From Alphaproteobacteria bacterium (lineage in GTDB: Bacteria > Pseudomonadota > Alphaproteobacteria > Rhizobiales > Methyloligellaceae), in contig VGDX01000006.1 of assembly GCA_016869535.1 (NCBI GenBank), forward strand, positions 62,001-126,000: a stretch of DNA of 64,000 nt, in the 5' to 3' direction. The number at the start of each line of letters is the position of its first letter. Positions within the stretch are counted from its first letter, which is position 1. Both the position numbers and the translations under genes were made by a program. Shown one piece after another: positions 48,331 to 57,158 of the stretch. A model generated the notes under the pieces. That model saw only the letters and a program-made list of their open reading frames with translations. It did not search any database and was not told the origin of the DNA.

Positions 48331-48981
48331 ATGCTGACGCAGAGCGCCATTACCGAATATCCCCGGCTTTACAAAGCGGAACCCGGCAATCTTCCATCCA
48401 TAAGCGTACCCATGGCCTTTCCGCGCAACGCGGAGATCTTCGCCGAAGGTGAGAGAGCAGGTTATGTATATAAAGTCGTTTCTGGCGTGGTGCGTGTCTC
48501 GCAGCTGCTGCCCGATGGACGCCGTCAGATCAGCGCCTTTCACCTGCCGGGTGATATGTTCGGCTTCGAGCTTGACGACCTGCACCATGCAACAGCCGAG
48601 GCTATCGTTCCAACCAAGCTTGTCGCGTTTAAATGGCAGACTCTGACCGGCACCAGCGCTTCGGCCAATGTGGTGCGCGAGCTTCTGAACCGGACAATGA
48701 TGGGTTTGCGGCACACACAGGATCATCTGCTTCTGCTCGGGCGCAAGAATGCGCTGGAGCGGCTCGCCGCATTTCTCCTGGAGATGGCTGGGCGCCTTGG
48801 CGGTAAGACCGTGCTGGAACTCGCCATGCCACGACATGACATTGCCGATTATCTTGGGCTGACGCTCGAGACCGTATCGCGTATGTTTGCCGAGCTGAAA
48901 GAAATGGGGACGATCAGGCTCGAATCGTCGCGTCGCGTGCACCTGCTCGACGCCGGTAAGTTGAAAGCCATGGCCGCCTGA
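48331..48981 (+). CDS. fixK: FixK-type Crp/Fnr regulator
   Basis: 216 residues. The N-terminal cyclic-nucleotide-like beta-roll has IFAEGERAGYVYKVVSGVVRV and LPGDMFGFE. The C-terminal HTH is MPRHDIADYLGLTLETVSRMFAELKEMGTI. It lacks the N-terminal cysteine cluster of FNR, so it is expected to be controlled through FixJ rather than an Fe-S cluster. RBS CGGAGGG. It probably acts on the two TTGA-N6-TCAA boxes in this window. Confidence 0.9.
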   Translation: MLTQSAITEYPRLYKAEPGNLPSISVPMAFPRNAEIFAEGERAGYVYKVVSGVVRVSQLLPDGRRQISAFHLPGDMFGFELDDLHHATAEAIVPTKLVAFKWQTLTGTSASANVVRELLNRTMMGLRHTQDHLLLLGRKNALERLAAFLLEMAGRLGGKTVLELAMPRHDIADYLGLTLETVSRMFAELKEMGTIRLESSRRVHLLDAGKLKAMAA

Positions 48982-49010
48982 TTGCTTCATACTCCGCAAG
49001 GGGGACTGTC

Positions 49011-49355
49011 GTGGGCAAGATCGTTGTCATTGCGCTTATCGGCTTTCTGCTCGACACGAGTCTCGCTTCTGCCGGGGCTTTGACCAAATTCGAAGTCGAG
49101 CGCGGTCAGGTCCTGGCGAAAAGACTCTGCGCAAACTGCCATCTTGTGAGTGGCGCCCAGCAGCACGCCAATGTCGATGTGCCGAGTTTCCGTGAGATCG
49201 CCAATAAGTCCGCTCAGAGCGAGGGGGCCATCATGGCGCGCATCGTGCTGCCGAGCCACCCCATGCCGGAAATTCCCATCACCAAACAGGAAATCACCGA
49301 TCTTGCCGCCTATATAATGAGTCTGCGAGACTCAAGCGTGCGGCCCGGCCCATGA
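49011..49355 (+). CDS. Small periplasmic cytochrome c
   Basis: 114 residues from a GTG start. Signal peptide IVVIALIGFLLDTSLASA, a single heme motif CANCH, and SHPMPEIPIT as probable Met ligand region. Ends with ITDLAAYIMSL, the usual class I C-terminal helix. Related in layout to the cytochrome at 43727. Overlaps the host-attachment-family gene by 4 bp. Confidence 0.85.
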   Translation: MGKIVVIALIGFLLDTSLASAGALTKFEVERGQVLAKRLCANCHLVSGAQQHANVDVPSFREIANKSAQSEGAIMARIVLPSHPMPEIPITKQEITDLAAYIMSLRDSSVRPGP

Positions 49356-49792
49356 AAAAGAAGAAGATATGGTACGTTATCGCCGATGGCGGCAAGGCGC
49401 GCTTCGTCGAGAGGGACGATAATGGCGCTTTCCGTACCGTGGTCAGCTTCGTGTCCACCGAGCTTCATGCCAAATCGAGTGACCTTGGCCGTGACCGTCC
49501 CGCGCGCGTCATGGAAAGTGCGGCGCATGGGCGCTCGGCCGTCGAACCCCGACGCGATCTGAAAGAGGCTGCCGAAGAAGATTTCATCAAGCTCGTGGCC
49601 GACGAGATCGATGCGGGCCATAAGCGCAAGCAATTCGATCGGCTGGTGCTGGTGGCGCCGGCCGGTCATTTGACCGATCTCAAGAAAAGTCTCAGCAAGC
49701 CGCTCGCCAAGATCGTGGTCGACGATCTGCAAAAGGATCTGACCAACGTTCCCGATCACGATCTCACCCAACACCTCGCGTCACCGCGCTAA
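49352..49792 (+). CDS. Host-attachment (Hat) family protein
   Basis: 146 residues without a signal peptide. The N-terminal WYVIADGGKARFVE and the C-terminal FDRLVLVAPAGHLTDLKKSLSKPLAKIV...KDLTNV are characteristic of the family named for a plant-attachment protein. Its biochemistry is unknown; it is often found among stress genes. Its ATG overlaps the stop of the cytochrome gene. Confidence 0.8.
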   Translation: MKKKKIWYVIADGGKARFVERDDNGAFRTVVSFVSTELHAKSSDLGRDRPARVMESAAHGRSAVEPRRDLKEAAEEDFIKLVADEIDAGHKRKQFDRLVLVAPAGHLTDLKKSLSKPLAKIVVDDLQKDLTNVPDHDLTQHLASPR

Positions 49793-50166
49793 TGGCGCAA
49801 CGCTCGCGCTACCGGCGATTATCGAAACAAATTTGATCGATTTCTGCGATCTTCCGCACTTAAGATGCGCATTAAACGCTTCTTAGGAGGCGTTCCGGTA
49901 CGGCCCGGCGCCACACTCCTAAAGCCCCTCTCCTAATTGTGGTCAGGAAAATCTGGCATTCATATTGCCAGGCTTGCCATTGCTATTTGGCGGCTTTCGA
50001 CATGGACTGCATCTTTTAGCGACTCCCTATGCCAAAGCTTGCAAAAAGTGACATATAGACTGCCGGGACGAGGAGAGTGAGAACCGTCCAGGACAGGAAA
50101 ACTGGCAATTTGCATGGCCTCAACTTACGGCGATGCAAACCCCAATTGCGCGGAGACTCTCAAGGC
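49793..50166. promoter_or_regulatory. Upstream region of the two-component system with TTGGCA/TGCCAA motifs
   Basis: No gene was recognised here. The stretch contains the perfect inverted repeat CTGGCA-N7-TGCCAG at 49953-49971, another TTGCCA at 49974 and TTGGCG at 49987. The same hexamer recurs before xoxF and other genes of the module, so this may be an autoregulatory operator of the response regulator. Confidence 0.45.
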
Positions 50167-51606
50167 GTGTTGCAAAAGCTTTGGTATGACCGGCCAGTCA
50201 GGACTCAACTTCTCATCGCGGTAGGGGTGATCAATCTTCTCGCCGCCCTACTTGCCGCCGCGGTCTCGATTGTCAATACCCGCACGGCAACGCGCGTCGA
50301 AATGGAAGCCTCACTCGAAGTGGCGCAGCGTTTCGTCTCTGCGACCCTGAAAGATCTCGCCGCTGAAGGACGACTCGATCAGCTTAATCAGGAGCTGCCG
50401 CTGCAACTCAAGCATCTTCGCCATGTGCGCATTATGTATATGGATGATGCGGGCCAGCTTGCCGATGTATCTCCTCAGTCCGATGGACCTTCGATTGAGC
50501 CCGCGCCCTACGTGCCTCGTTGGTACACCGCCTTGGTTCGGCCGCAACTTCCCGACCGGGCCGTGAAGATGGTCGACGAGCAGTCGAATCCGATCGTCAT
50601 TGTCGGCGAACCCTCCGACGAAATCTCCGAAGCCTGGCAGGACTTTTCTTCGCTGGCCATCGTATGGCTCTCGCTCAACGCACTCATTCTCGCGGTTCTC
50701 TACGTGGTGCTCGGCCGCGTGCTCGATCCGCTCGCGCATCTGTCCAAAGGCATGCTCAGTCTTGAAGACGGCCATTATGGCACTCGGCTCGAGCCGCCGA
50801 AGGTAAAGGAACTCGCCGTTATCACCGATCGCTTCAACACACTGGCCGGCGCGCTTGACACGGCACGCGAGGAGAACAGCCGTCTCTATCGCCAGCTCAT
50901 CAACGTGCAGGAGCAGGAACGCCGTGCCATCGCCGACGAGTTACACGACGAAGCCGGTCCCTGCCTGTTCGGCATCACCGCTAACGCGTCGTCGATCCAG
51001 AATCTCGTCGAACAACTTCCCGATCAGCGTATTGAGGAGATTTCCCGGCGTGTCGGTGAAATTCTGACGATTACCGAGCGCCTGAAAGCTATGAACCGGG
51101 CGCTGCTCAAGAAGCTCCGGCCTGGTCCTCTTGGCCAGGTAAAGCTCGCTGAGCTGATCAAAGAGCTGGTTGCCGGGTTCGAGCGCCGCCATCCCGATAC
51201 GCAGATTCTTATGACTGTTGGCGATCTCGCCCCTTCTTACGGGGAGGCCATCGACCTCACGGTGTACCGCTCGATTCAAGAGGGCATCACCAACGCCATC
51301 CGGCATGGCAAAGCGCGCAGCATTTCCATTGAGCTTGGCGAGGAGCCGATCCTACGCCGCGATAACAGTAAGCGGTCTCAAGGCCGGTTGACTCTGACCG
51401 TGCACGATGACGGCAAGGGAATTTCTCCCACCACACCGAAGGGTTTCGGTTTGATCACCATGACCGAGCGCGTGCGTTCACATAAGGGATCTTGCGTTAT
51501 CGATAGCACCCCATCGCAAGGGACAACCATCCGTGTGGAGATTCCGGTGCAGAAGGAAAGCATTGAGCGGGTGAAGACGCCCGAGCTGGTTGGGGAGATG
51601 TCATGA
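50167..51606 (+). CDS. NarL-type sensor histidine kinase (FlhS-like)
   Basis: About 479 residues. There is a membrane segment VRTQLLIAVGVINLLAALLAAAV, a periplasmic sensor region and a second membrane segment (SLAIVWLSLNALILAVLYVVL). A HAMP-like linker is followed by the HisKA_3 phospho-acceptor box RRAIADELHDEAGPCLFGI and HATPase_c (HDDGKGI, GFGLITMTERV). GTG 50167 is preferred because MLQKLWYDRPVRTQ resembles family starts; the frame is open from GTG 50077. Placed before a NarL-type regulator and xoxF, like FlhSR systems controlling methanol oxidation. Confidence 0.85.
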   Translation: MLQKLWYDRPVRTQLLIAVGVINLLAALLAAAVSIVNTRTATRVEMEASLEVAQRFVSATLKDLAAEGRLDQLNQELPLQLKHLRHVRIMYMDDAGQLADVSPQSDGPSIEPAPYVPRWYTALVRPQLPDRAVKMVDEQSNPIVIVGEPSDEISEAWQDFSSLAIVWLSLNALILAVLYVVLGRVLDPLAHLSKGMLSLEDGHYGTRLEPPKVKELAVITDRFNTLAGALDTAREENSRLYRQLINVQEQERRAIADELHDEAGPCLFGITANASSIQNLVEQLPDQRIEEISRRVGEILTITERLKAMNRALLKKLRPGPLGQVKLAELIKELVAGFERRHPDTQILMTVGDLAPSYGEAIDLTVYRSIQEGITNAIRHGKARSISIELGEEPILRRDNSKRSQGRLTLTVHDDGKGISPTTPKGFGLITMTERVRSHKGSCVIDSTPSQGTTIRVEIPVQKESIERVKTPELVGEMS

Positions 51607-52253
51607 GCCGTGTTCTCGTCATCGATGATCATCCAATCGTGCTGCAAGGCTGCCGCCAATTGCTTGAGGACGCCGGTGTGGAGCAGATCTTTCAAGCGGA
51701 AAGCCTGGCCGATGGTTTCCGGCTCTATCGTACGCAGAAACCCGATGTCATCATCGTCGATCTCGCCATGCGTACGGGCGCGCTCGGCGGACTCTCATTC
51801 ATCCGCAGACTTCGACTGCACGATCCACGTACACCCATTTTGGTTTTCACCATGCATTCCGATCCGGTGATTGTAAGCCGCGCGCTGGAAGTCGGCGCAA
51901 CCGGCTATGTGCTCAAGGACACGTCCTCCGACGAAGTGGTCAAAGCCTACCTGAGGGTCCGCGAGAATCGTCCCTATCTCAGCCACGACCTCGCTTCTGA
52001 GGTCGCTTTCATGGAGGCCCGGGGTACCACCAATCCCTTGCGGCGCATGACGGTACGCGAATTGCAAACCCTGGCGTTGGTCGCTGAAGGCAAATCTTAT
52101 GGCGTCATCGCCGAGCATCTGCATGTGAGTTACAAAACGGTGGCCAATACCTGCACTCAACTGAAGGCGAAGCTCGGCGTACGAACCCTGCCTGAACTGA
52201 TGCGCATTGCCATTCAGCATCTCCCTTCGGCTACCAGCAAGACACCTACGTGA
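51603..52253 (+). CDS. NarL/LuxR-type response regulator (FlhR-like)
   Basis: 216 residues. Receiver domain with Asp53 (VIIVDLAMRTG) and Lys in VLKDTSSDEV. The C-terminal LuxR HTH is TVRELQTLALVAEGKSYGVIAEHLHVSYKTVANTCTQLKAKLG. Overlaps the kinase gene at ATGA. The last few codons and the stop lie inside a relic of xoxF. It is the likely activator of the methanol genes, possibly at the TTGGCA sites (inference). Confidence 0.88.
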   Translation: MSRVLVIDDHPIVLQGCRQLLEDAGVEQIFQAESLADGFRLYRTQKPDVIIVDLAMRTGALGGLSFIRRLRLHDPRTPILVFTMHSDPVIVSRALEVGATGYVLKDTSSDEVVKAYLRVRENRPYLSHDLASEVAFMEARGTTNPLRRMTVRELQTLALVAEGKSYGVIAEHLHVSYKTVANTCTQLKAKLGVRTLPELMRIAIQHLPSATSKTPT

Positions 52254-52338
52254 AGAAAACAGACTGTGACGAGTCGGCTATGCCGCGCGCTTGCTGGTAA
52301 TCAAGCATGCCTATCCAGAATAAGGCGAGACCATCACG
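52247..52338 (+). pseudogene. Decayed internal fragment of a second xoxF
   Basis: The stretch 52247-52297 reads YVKKTDCDESAMPRACW, parallel to residues 129-145 of XoxF at 52923. After a deletion of about 110 bp and a frame change, 52297-52338 reads VIKHAYPE-stop-GETIT, parallel to XoxF 181-194. DNA identity to the intact gene is obvious by eye. It is too short and broken to function. Confidence 0.85.
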
Positions 52339-52922
52339 TCCGGCCCGTCGATATTGCCGCAAACCGGAAGGCCATCTGTAACCTTGTGACTTGGCCGATC
52401 CAATTGTGTGACACCGGAAAAGAAGGTGAACGTCCGATGCACTGCACACAAATTGCATAGAAATCGTGCAACATTTTCGCCCTACCTAGGGTAGAGCCCA
52501 GCGAATTCTGATGCAGTGCAGCGAAAGCAATCGGCATTTGGCAGATTTCATTTCCACGAGCACTTTTCACTTGCAAAGCACTGACATTTGGCAATTATGA
52601 AGGGGCAGCTTGGCAATGGGTGGGTGCCGGTTTCCATTTAGAATTCGGAATATCCGGTTCACATTCTACGGTAGGCTGTGATTCCTCGTGAGGTGTCACC
52701 GCGTGATGTGTTCAACGGAGAACCCGCCGCTTGGAGCGGGCGCGAGGCATTTTAATTTGCTTCGGCGCTTTCGGGCAGCCTCCCATATCCAAAGTGACAG
52801 CTTGAAAACTTGCAAGGGCTCGGTGCTCTCTAGGCATTCGCTCGACAGAGAAACGCACCCCGGCAATACAGAATAGCTCAGCTTCTTTCGGTGAACTGAG
52901 TAGCTAGGGAGAGGAGAAAGAT
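52254..52922 (+). promoter_or_regulatory. Long xoxF leader/promoter region with TTGGCA repeats
   Basis: Beyond the xoxF relic, this 669 bp stretch has no recognisable gene. TTGGCA occurs at 52538-52543, 52588-52593 and 52610-52615 (spacings 50 and 22 bp, near whole helix turns). The inverted repeat TTGG-CCGAT-CCAA lies further upstream, near 52390-52405. The xoxF RBS AGGAG is close before the ATG. Confidence 0.5.
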
Positions 52923-54836
52923 ATGAAAATGAAGTTTGGTGTTCTGGCCGGAGCTATCGTCGCTGTGACGATGGCGTTTTCCGGTCAGGCAATTGCAGAC
53001 ACCGATGCGGAGCAACTCGCTCGCATGGCCGATCCCGACCAGTGGCCAGCCCCTGGTCGTGACTTTGCCCTGACGCGTCATAGTGATCTTGCTGATATCA
53101 ACACGAAGAACATCGGCAAACTGCAGATGATCTGGCTGCAAGGCACGAACGCCCTCCGCGGTCACGAAGGTCAGCCACTCGTGATCAAGGATGTTGGTGG
53201 CAAGACCATGCTGTTCATGATTTCCGGTTGTCCGGCGATGGTGAACTGCAACGTGGTTCAGGCTCTCGATCTGACGGATGCTGACAACCCGAAGCAGGTC
53301 TGGAGCTACGTGAAGACGACCGACCGTGACGAATCGGCTGTGCCGCGCGCTTGCTGCGACACCGTCAACCGTGGCGGTTCCTATGCCGACGGCAAATTCG
53401 TCTATGGCACTCTCGATGGTTTCGTGATTGCCCTCGACGGCCAGACCGGCAAGGAAGTCTGGGTAGTTAAGTATGCCTACCCGGAAAAGGGCGAGACCAT
53501 CACTCCCGCTCCAGTGATCGCCGAAGATAAGGTGGTCATGGGCTTCGGTGGTGACGAGTTCGCTGCTCGCGGCCGCGTTACCGCCTTCAACCTGAAGGAT
53601 GGTTCCGAGGCTTGGACGTGCCATAGCACCGGTTCCGATGCTGACGTCTGCCTGACGAAGGATACCAACAAGGCCAACCCGCAATTCGGTACGGCCGGCA
53701 GTGATCTTGGTATCAAGTCCTTCCCGGGCGATGACTACAAGATCGGCGGCGGCGCTGCTTGGGGTTGGTTCTCTTATGATCCAGACCTGAAGATAGTCTA
53801 CTACTCGACCGGCAACCCCGGTCTGTGGAGCCCGTCCTATCGTTGCCCCGACAAGACCCACGAAGAGTGCAATGCTGTTGATCCCTCGTTGGGTGACCAG
53901 CAGGGCCGCTATGATAACAAGTGGTCGATGACGATCTTCGCTCGCAAGATCAGCAATGGTGAGGCTGTCTTTGCCTACCAGATGACCCCGTTTGATCAGT
54001 GGGACTATGACGGCGTGAACGAGAACTTCCTTACCGACATGGATATTGACGGTAAGAAGGTGAAGGCTCTCACTCACTTCGATCGTAATGGCTTCGCCTA
54101 TGTGCTCGACCGTACTGACGGCACTCTGCACCGCGCCACGAAATACGTGACGACGGACTGGGCCGAGAAGGTCGATCTCAAGACGGGCCGTCCGGTCAAG
54201 GTGCGCGAGCACTCGCCGCTGGAAGTTGGCCGCAACGTCTCGAGCTGCCCGTCAGCTATGGGTGGTAAGGACCAGCAGCCTGGGTCAGTCGATCCCAAGG
54301 AGCCGAACATCTTCTACATGCCCACCAACAATTGGTGCATGGAGCTCGATCCTCAGGAGCGCACGCACACGAACCAGGGCACGGTCTACGTGTTCGCGAA
54401 CGTGTACATGTATCCTGAAGTCCCGGGCGTCACCGGCAAGATCAAGAAGTACGATGTCTTGACCGGCAAGACGGTGTGGGAGATCCCGGATCCGTATCCG
54501 AACTGGGGCGGCACCATGGTCACCGAAGGCGGCCTGATGTTCTACGGCAGCCTCGGCGGTGACTTCCGCGCGGTCGACCGGAGTTCCGGTAAGATCCTGT
54601 GGAGCCGCAAGCTCGGGTCAGGCATCATCGGCAACCCGATCACCTATAAGACCGGCGGCAAGCAGTATGTCGGCGTATATTCCGGCATCGGCGGCTGGAT
54701 CGGTCTTCCCGTGACGGCTGGTCTCGACCTGAGTGACAAGTTCGGCGCCATCGGTGCCACGGCCATGACCAAGGCCGCTGGCCTGCAGCATATCCCGCAG
54801 GGTGGTGAACTGAACGTGTTCCGCGTTTTCGAATAA
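52923..54836 (+). CDS. xoxF: XoxF-type (lanthanide-dependent) PQQ methanol dehydrogenase
   Basis: Periplasmic quinoprotein of 637 residues oxidising methanol (possibly to formate) and passing electrons to XoxG. Signal peptide ends AIA-D25/26. The catalytic Asp361 is followed by the extra Asp363 (WDYDGVN), the hallmark of lanthanide-binding XoxF; calcium MxaF has Ala there. Other landmarks are vicinal Cys144-Cys145, metal ligands Glu212 and Asn298, and W-docking beta-propeller repeats. It is longer than common XoxF (~600) owing to a cysteine-bearing insert near 305-330. A strong terminator follows directly. Confidence 0.95.
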   Translation: MKMKFGVLAGAIVAVTMAFSGQAIADTDAEQLARMADPDQWPAPGRDFALTRHSDLADINTKNIGKLQMIWLQGTNALRGHEGQPLVIKDVGGKTMLFMISGCPAMVNCNVVQALDLTDADNPKQVWSYVKTTDRDESAVPRACCDTVNRGGSYADGKFVYGTLDGFVIALDGQTGKEVWVVKYAYPEKGETITPAPVIAEDKVVMGFGGDEFAARGRVTAFNLKDGSEAWTCHSTGSDADVCLTKDTNKANPQFGTAGSDLGIKSFPGDDYKIGGGAAWGWFSYDPDLKIVYYSTGNPGLWSPSYRCPDKTHEECNAVDPSLGDQQGRYDNKWSMTIFARKISNGEAVFAYQMTPFDQWDYDGVNENFLTDMDIDGKKVKALTHFDRNGFAYVLDRTDGTLHRATKYVTTDWAEKVDLKTGRPVKVREHSPLEVGRNVSSCPSAMGGKDQQPGSVDPKEPNIFYMPTNNWCMELDPQERTHTNQGTVYVFANVYMYPEVPGVTGKIKKYDVLTGKTVWEIPDPYPNWGGTMVTEGGLMFYGSLGGDFRAVDRSSGKILWSRKLGSGIIGNPITYKTGGKQYVGVYSGIGGWIGLPVTAGLDLSDKFGAIGATAMTKAAGLQHIPQGGELNVFRVFE

Positions 54837-54861
54837 ACGGAACGCTACTAGGCTAAAATCG

Positions 54862-54896
54862 GCGCCCGGTGCCCTTGTGGCACCGGGCGTCTTTTT
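54862..54896 (+). terminator. Rho-independent terminator after xoxF
   Basis: Stem GCGCCCGGTGCC/GGCACCGGGCGT with loop CTTGT, then CTTTTT. It separates xoxF from the downstream XoxJ-ankyrin gene and should favour high, independent expression of xoxF. Confidence 0.92.
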
Positions 54897-54916
54897 ACTA
54901 TATATCACCTGAAAAT

Positions 54917-54922
54917 TTGGCA
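54917..54922. promoter_or_regulatory. TTGGCA motif before the XoxJ-ankyrin gene
   Basis: Single TTGGCA (in AAAATTTGGCACCC) 41 bp before the GTG start and just after the xoxF terminator. Same hexamer as in the xoxF and kinase upstream regions. Confidence 0.35.
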
Positions 54923-54962
54923 CCCATCGGCGACATGGCTCCCCCCGGGATTCTCGTCCTGC

Positions 54963-56837
54963 GTGTCTGTGCCGCCCCAAACAAAGCGAAGTAGACCCGT
55001 GTTCTTCCCCATTTTAAATATAGTTACGGCGGTCATTTTCAGCGTTGCCGGCTTGGGACTTGCGACCGCTTCGGCGGCAGACACCCCGGCTAAGCCAGAA
55101 AAAAAGACCATCCAACGCGATCTCAATAAGCACTATGAAGAACTGACCCCGAGCGAGCACATCGCCATCCGCGCCGCTGCCAAGGCGGCATACAAAGCAA
55201 AAAAGCTCAAGTTTCTGAATGTCTGCGCCGATCCCGGCAACATGCCCCTCTCCAACATGAAGGAAGAGGGATTCCAAAACAAAATGGCGAGACTACTTGC
55301 CGATGCCATGGGTGCGGAGCTCAAATATCATTGGCAGCCCTTTATCGAGCGCGGTCTCACGCGGTCTACCTTCGATGAGCACATGTGCGATGTCATGTTC
55401 GACGTGCCCATGAACTACGGGCGCCTGCTCACGACCTTTCCCGTCTACAAGACGCCCTACGTCCTCGTTTACCGCAACGACAAGGGCCTCGAAATCACAA
55501 GCCTCGACGATCCGAAACTCAAGGACCTGACGATCGGCGTGTTCCAGACATCCGGCATCCGCGCGGCACTCGCCAAGCGCGGGATCATCGACAACGTCAA
55601 GCTGCAATTGCAGACCCATGACGCCGACCTCGTGCTTGAGAACCAGCCCTGGTACGTGGTGCAGAGGATGCTAGACGGCGAATTTGATGTCGCCGCCGTG
55701 TTCGGACCCTTTGCCGGATGGGTGAAGACCATGAAGGGCGAACCCATCACCATCCTGCCGGCAAACTTGATGGATGACAAAGTCCCCATGGAGTTCGAGC
55801 TTGGGCTTGGTGTGCGGACGACGGACGCCTTCCTGAAATACATGCTCGAATTCGCGCTCGAGGATAACGAGGAAGAGGTCGAGAAAATCTTGCAAGATTT
55901 CGGTGTGCCGCTGGTGCAATGCAGCCGCTGCGTGGTTGCCGGCGATTTGCCCGCACATGGCAGCTACACGGCGCCGCGAGAGCAGGATTACAAAGCTCAT
56001 CCCGATCGGGCTTCGCCTGACCAGGTGGTCACCAGAGAAAGGCTTGAGAACTGGCTCGCCGAAGGTGCCGACGTCAATCAGGAGCTCAGCAACGCCATCA
56101 TAGCCAGCGATGTCGAGCGCATCAAATTCTTGGTCGAAAATGGTGCCGACGTGAATAAGCCGGATCCACAAGGATGGGCACCGCTGCAGAATGCGGCACG
56201 CCAGCGCAAGGACGGTGTCATCAAGACGCTGATCGAGCTTGGCGCCAATCCCAATCAAACTGACGTCAATGGCATGACTCCTCTCGCTGCAGCGATTATG
56301 CGTGACCATGTGCCATCGGTTGAGGCGTTGATAGAGAATGGGGCTGATATCGAACAACCTGCCATTAAGGACTTCAAGCCGCTCGCTCTAGCCATTGCCG
56401 AGCAGAGATACGAGGCGGCGAAAGCTCTTATGGAAGGAGGCGCCGATGTCAGCAGCGCTTCAGGCGGGGATGGCTTGACGCCTCTCATGATCGTAGCCGC
56501 CCAAATGGCGCCGGCCGAAGGCGCAATGTTCCTGCCGGGCAGCACCAGGCCCAATGACATCGCTTCGGGCCTGATTGAGCGGAAAGCCAGTGTCGATGCT
56601 CAATCCAAATCCGGCACGACCGCGTTGATGATCGCTGCCAGCCACAATAACGCGTCGATGATCGGGCTTTTGATGGATGCCGGTGCGAATCCCGATATCA
56701 AGAACAATCAAGGCCAGACCGCGAGCGACGTCGCCAAATTGAACGACAATCAGGAAGCGGCACAGGCCATCTTGGTTCTTGGTAGCGCGCGGCCGTCTGC
56801 CACCGATACTGTGCCGGACGAAACGACGAGCCAATGA
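54963..56837 (+). CDS. xoxJ: XoxJ/MxaJ-like periplasmic protein fused to ankyrin repeats
   Basis: 624 residues from a GTG. The signal peptide (ILNIVTAVIFSVAGLGLATASAA) is followed by a solute-binding-type domain (about 83-336) of the quinoprotein-dehydrogenase-associated group. Its landmarks are NVCADPGNMPLSN, MCDVMFDVPMNYGR and FGPFAGWVKTMKG. Then come about six ankyrin repeats (about 360-600) with ENGADVNKPDPQGWAPLQNAA and NQTDVNGMTPLAAAI. XoxJ proteins normally end at the binding domain (about 280-300 residues). Terminator at 56875. XoxJ is thought to help activate XoxF; the ankyrin part would lie in the periplasm, where a docking role is inference. Confidence 0.88.
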   Translation: MSVPPQTKRSRPVFFPILNIVTAVIFSVAGLGLATASAADTPAKPEKKTIQRDLNKHYEELTPSEHIAIRAAAKAAYKAKKLKFLNVCADPGNMPLSNMKEEGFQNKMARLLADAMGAELKYHWQPFIERGLTRSTFDEHMCDVMFDVPMNYGRLLTTFPVYKTPYVLVYRNDKGLEITSLDDPKLKDLTIGVFQTSGIRAALAKRGIIDNVKLQLQTHDADLVLENQPWYVVQRMLDGEFDVAAVFGPFAGWVKTMKGEPITILPANLMDDKVPMEFELGLGVRTTDAFLKYMLEFALEDNEEEVEKILQDFGVPLVQCSRCVVAGDLPAHGSYTAPREQDYKAHPDRASPDQVVTRERLENWLAEGADVNQELSNAIIASDVERIKFLVENGADVNKPDPQGWAPLQNAARQRKDGVIKTLIELGANPNQTDVNGMTPLAAAIMRDHVPSVEALIENGADIEQPAIKDFKPLALAIAEQRYEAAKALMEGGADVSSASGGDGLTPLMIVAAQMAPAEGAMFLPGSTRPNDIASGLIERKASVDAQSKSGTTALMIAASHNNASMIGLLMDAGANPDIKNNQGQTASDVAKLNDNQEAAQAILVLGSARPSATDTVPDETTSQ

Positions 56838-56874
56838 TGGTTTTCGTCTTGATGCGAAGACCGGTAATGGCAGA

Positions 56875-56901
56875 AGCCACGGCCTTGGCCGTGGCTTTTT
56901 C
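56875..56901 (+). terminator. Rho-independent terminator after the XoxJ-ankyrin gene
   Basis: Perfect stem AGCCACGGCC/GGCCGTGGCT with a TT loop, followed by TTTTTC. Confidence 0.9.
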
Positions 56902-57158
56902 TTGGCGGCTGTGGCCTTTCCAAAGGTAGTCAAAATGCCGCATCTCTAACCGTCTTCTTCGCCGGACTGCCTTTATGCGGTAAGACTCTCATTACGAAGC
57001 AGGCTTTTTCCAATGCAGTTTTCCATGACAAGGCCGGGCAGGAGAAGCAATATACGCGCGATGCCAGGCGCGGCCTCGAAAGCTGCCTCGTCCGGTGCTC
57101 ACCGGTCTCAATCTGCATGGGCTCAACCAAGAACAGCAACTAGGGTAAGGAAACGAAC
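56902..57158. promoter_or_regulatory. xoxG upstream region
   Basis: No gene was recognised between the xoxJ terminator and xoxG. It should contain the xoxG promoter; no TTGGCA hexamer was noted here. An RBS (AAGGAAA) precedes the GTG start of xoxG. Confidence 0.3.
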
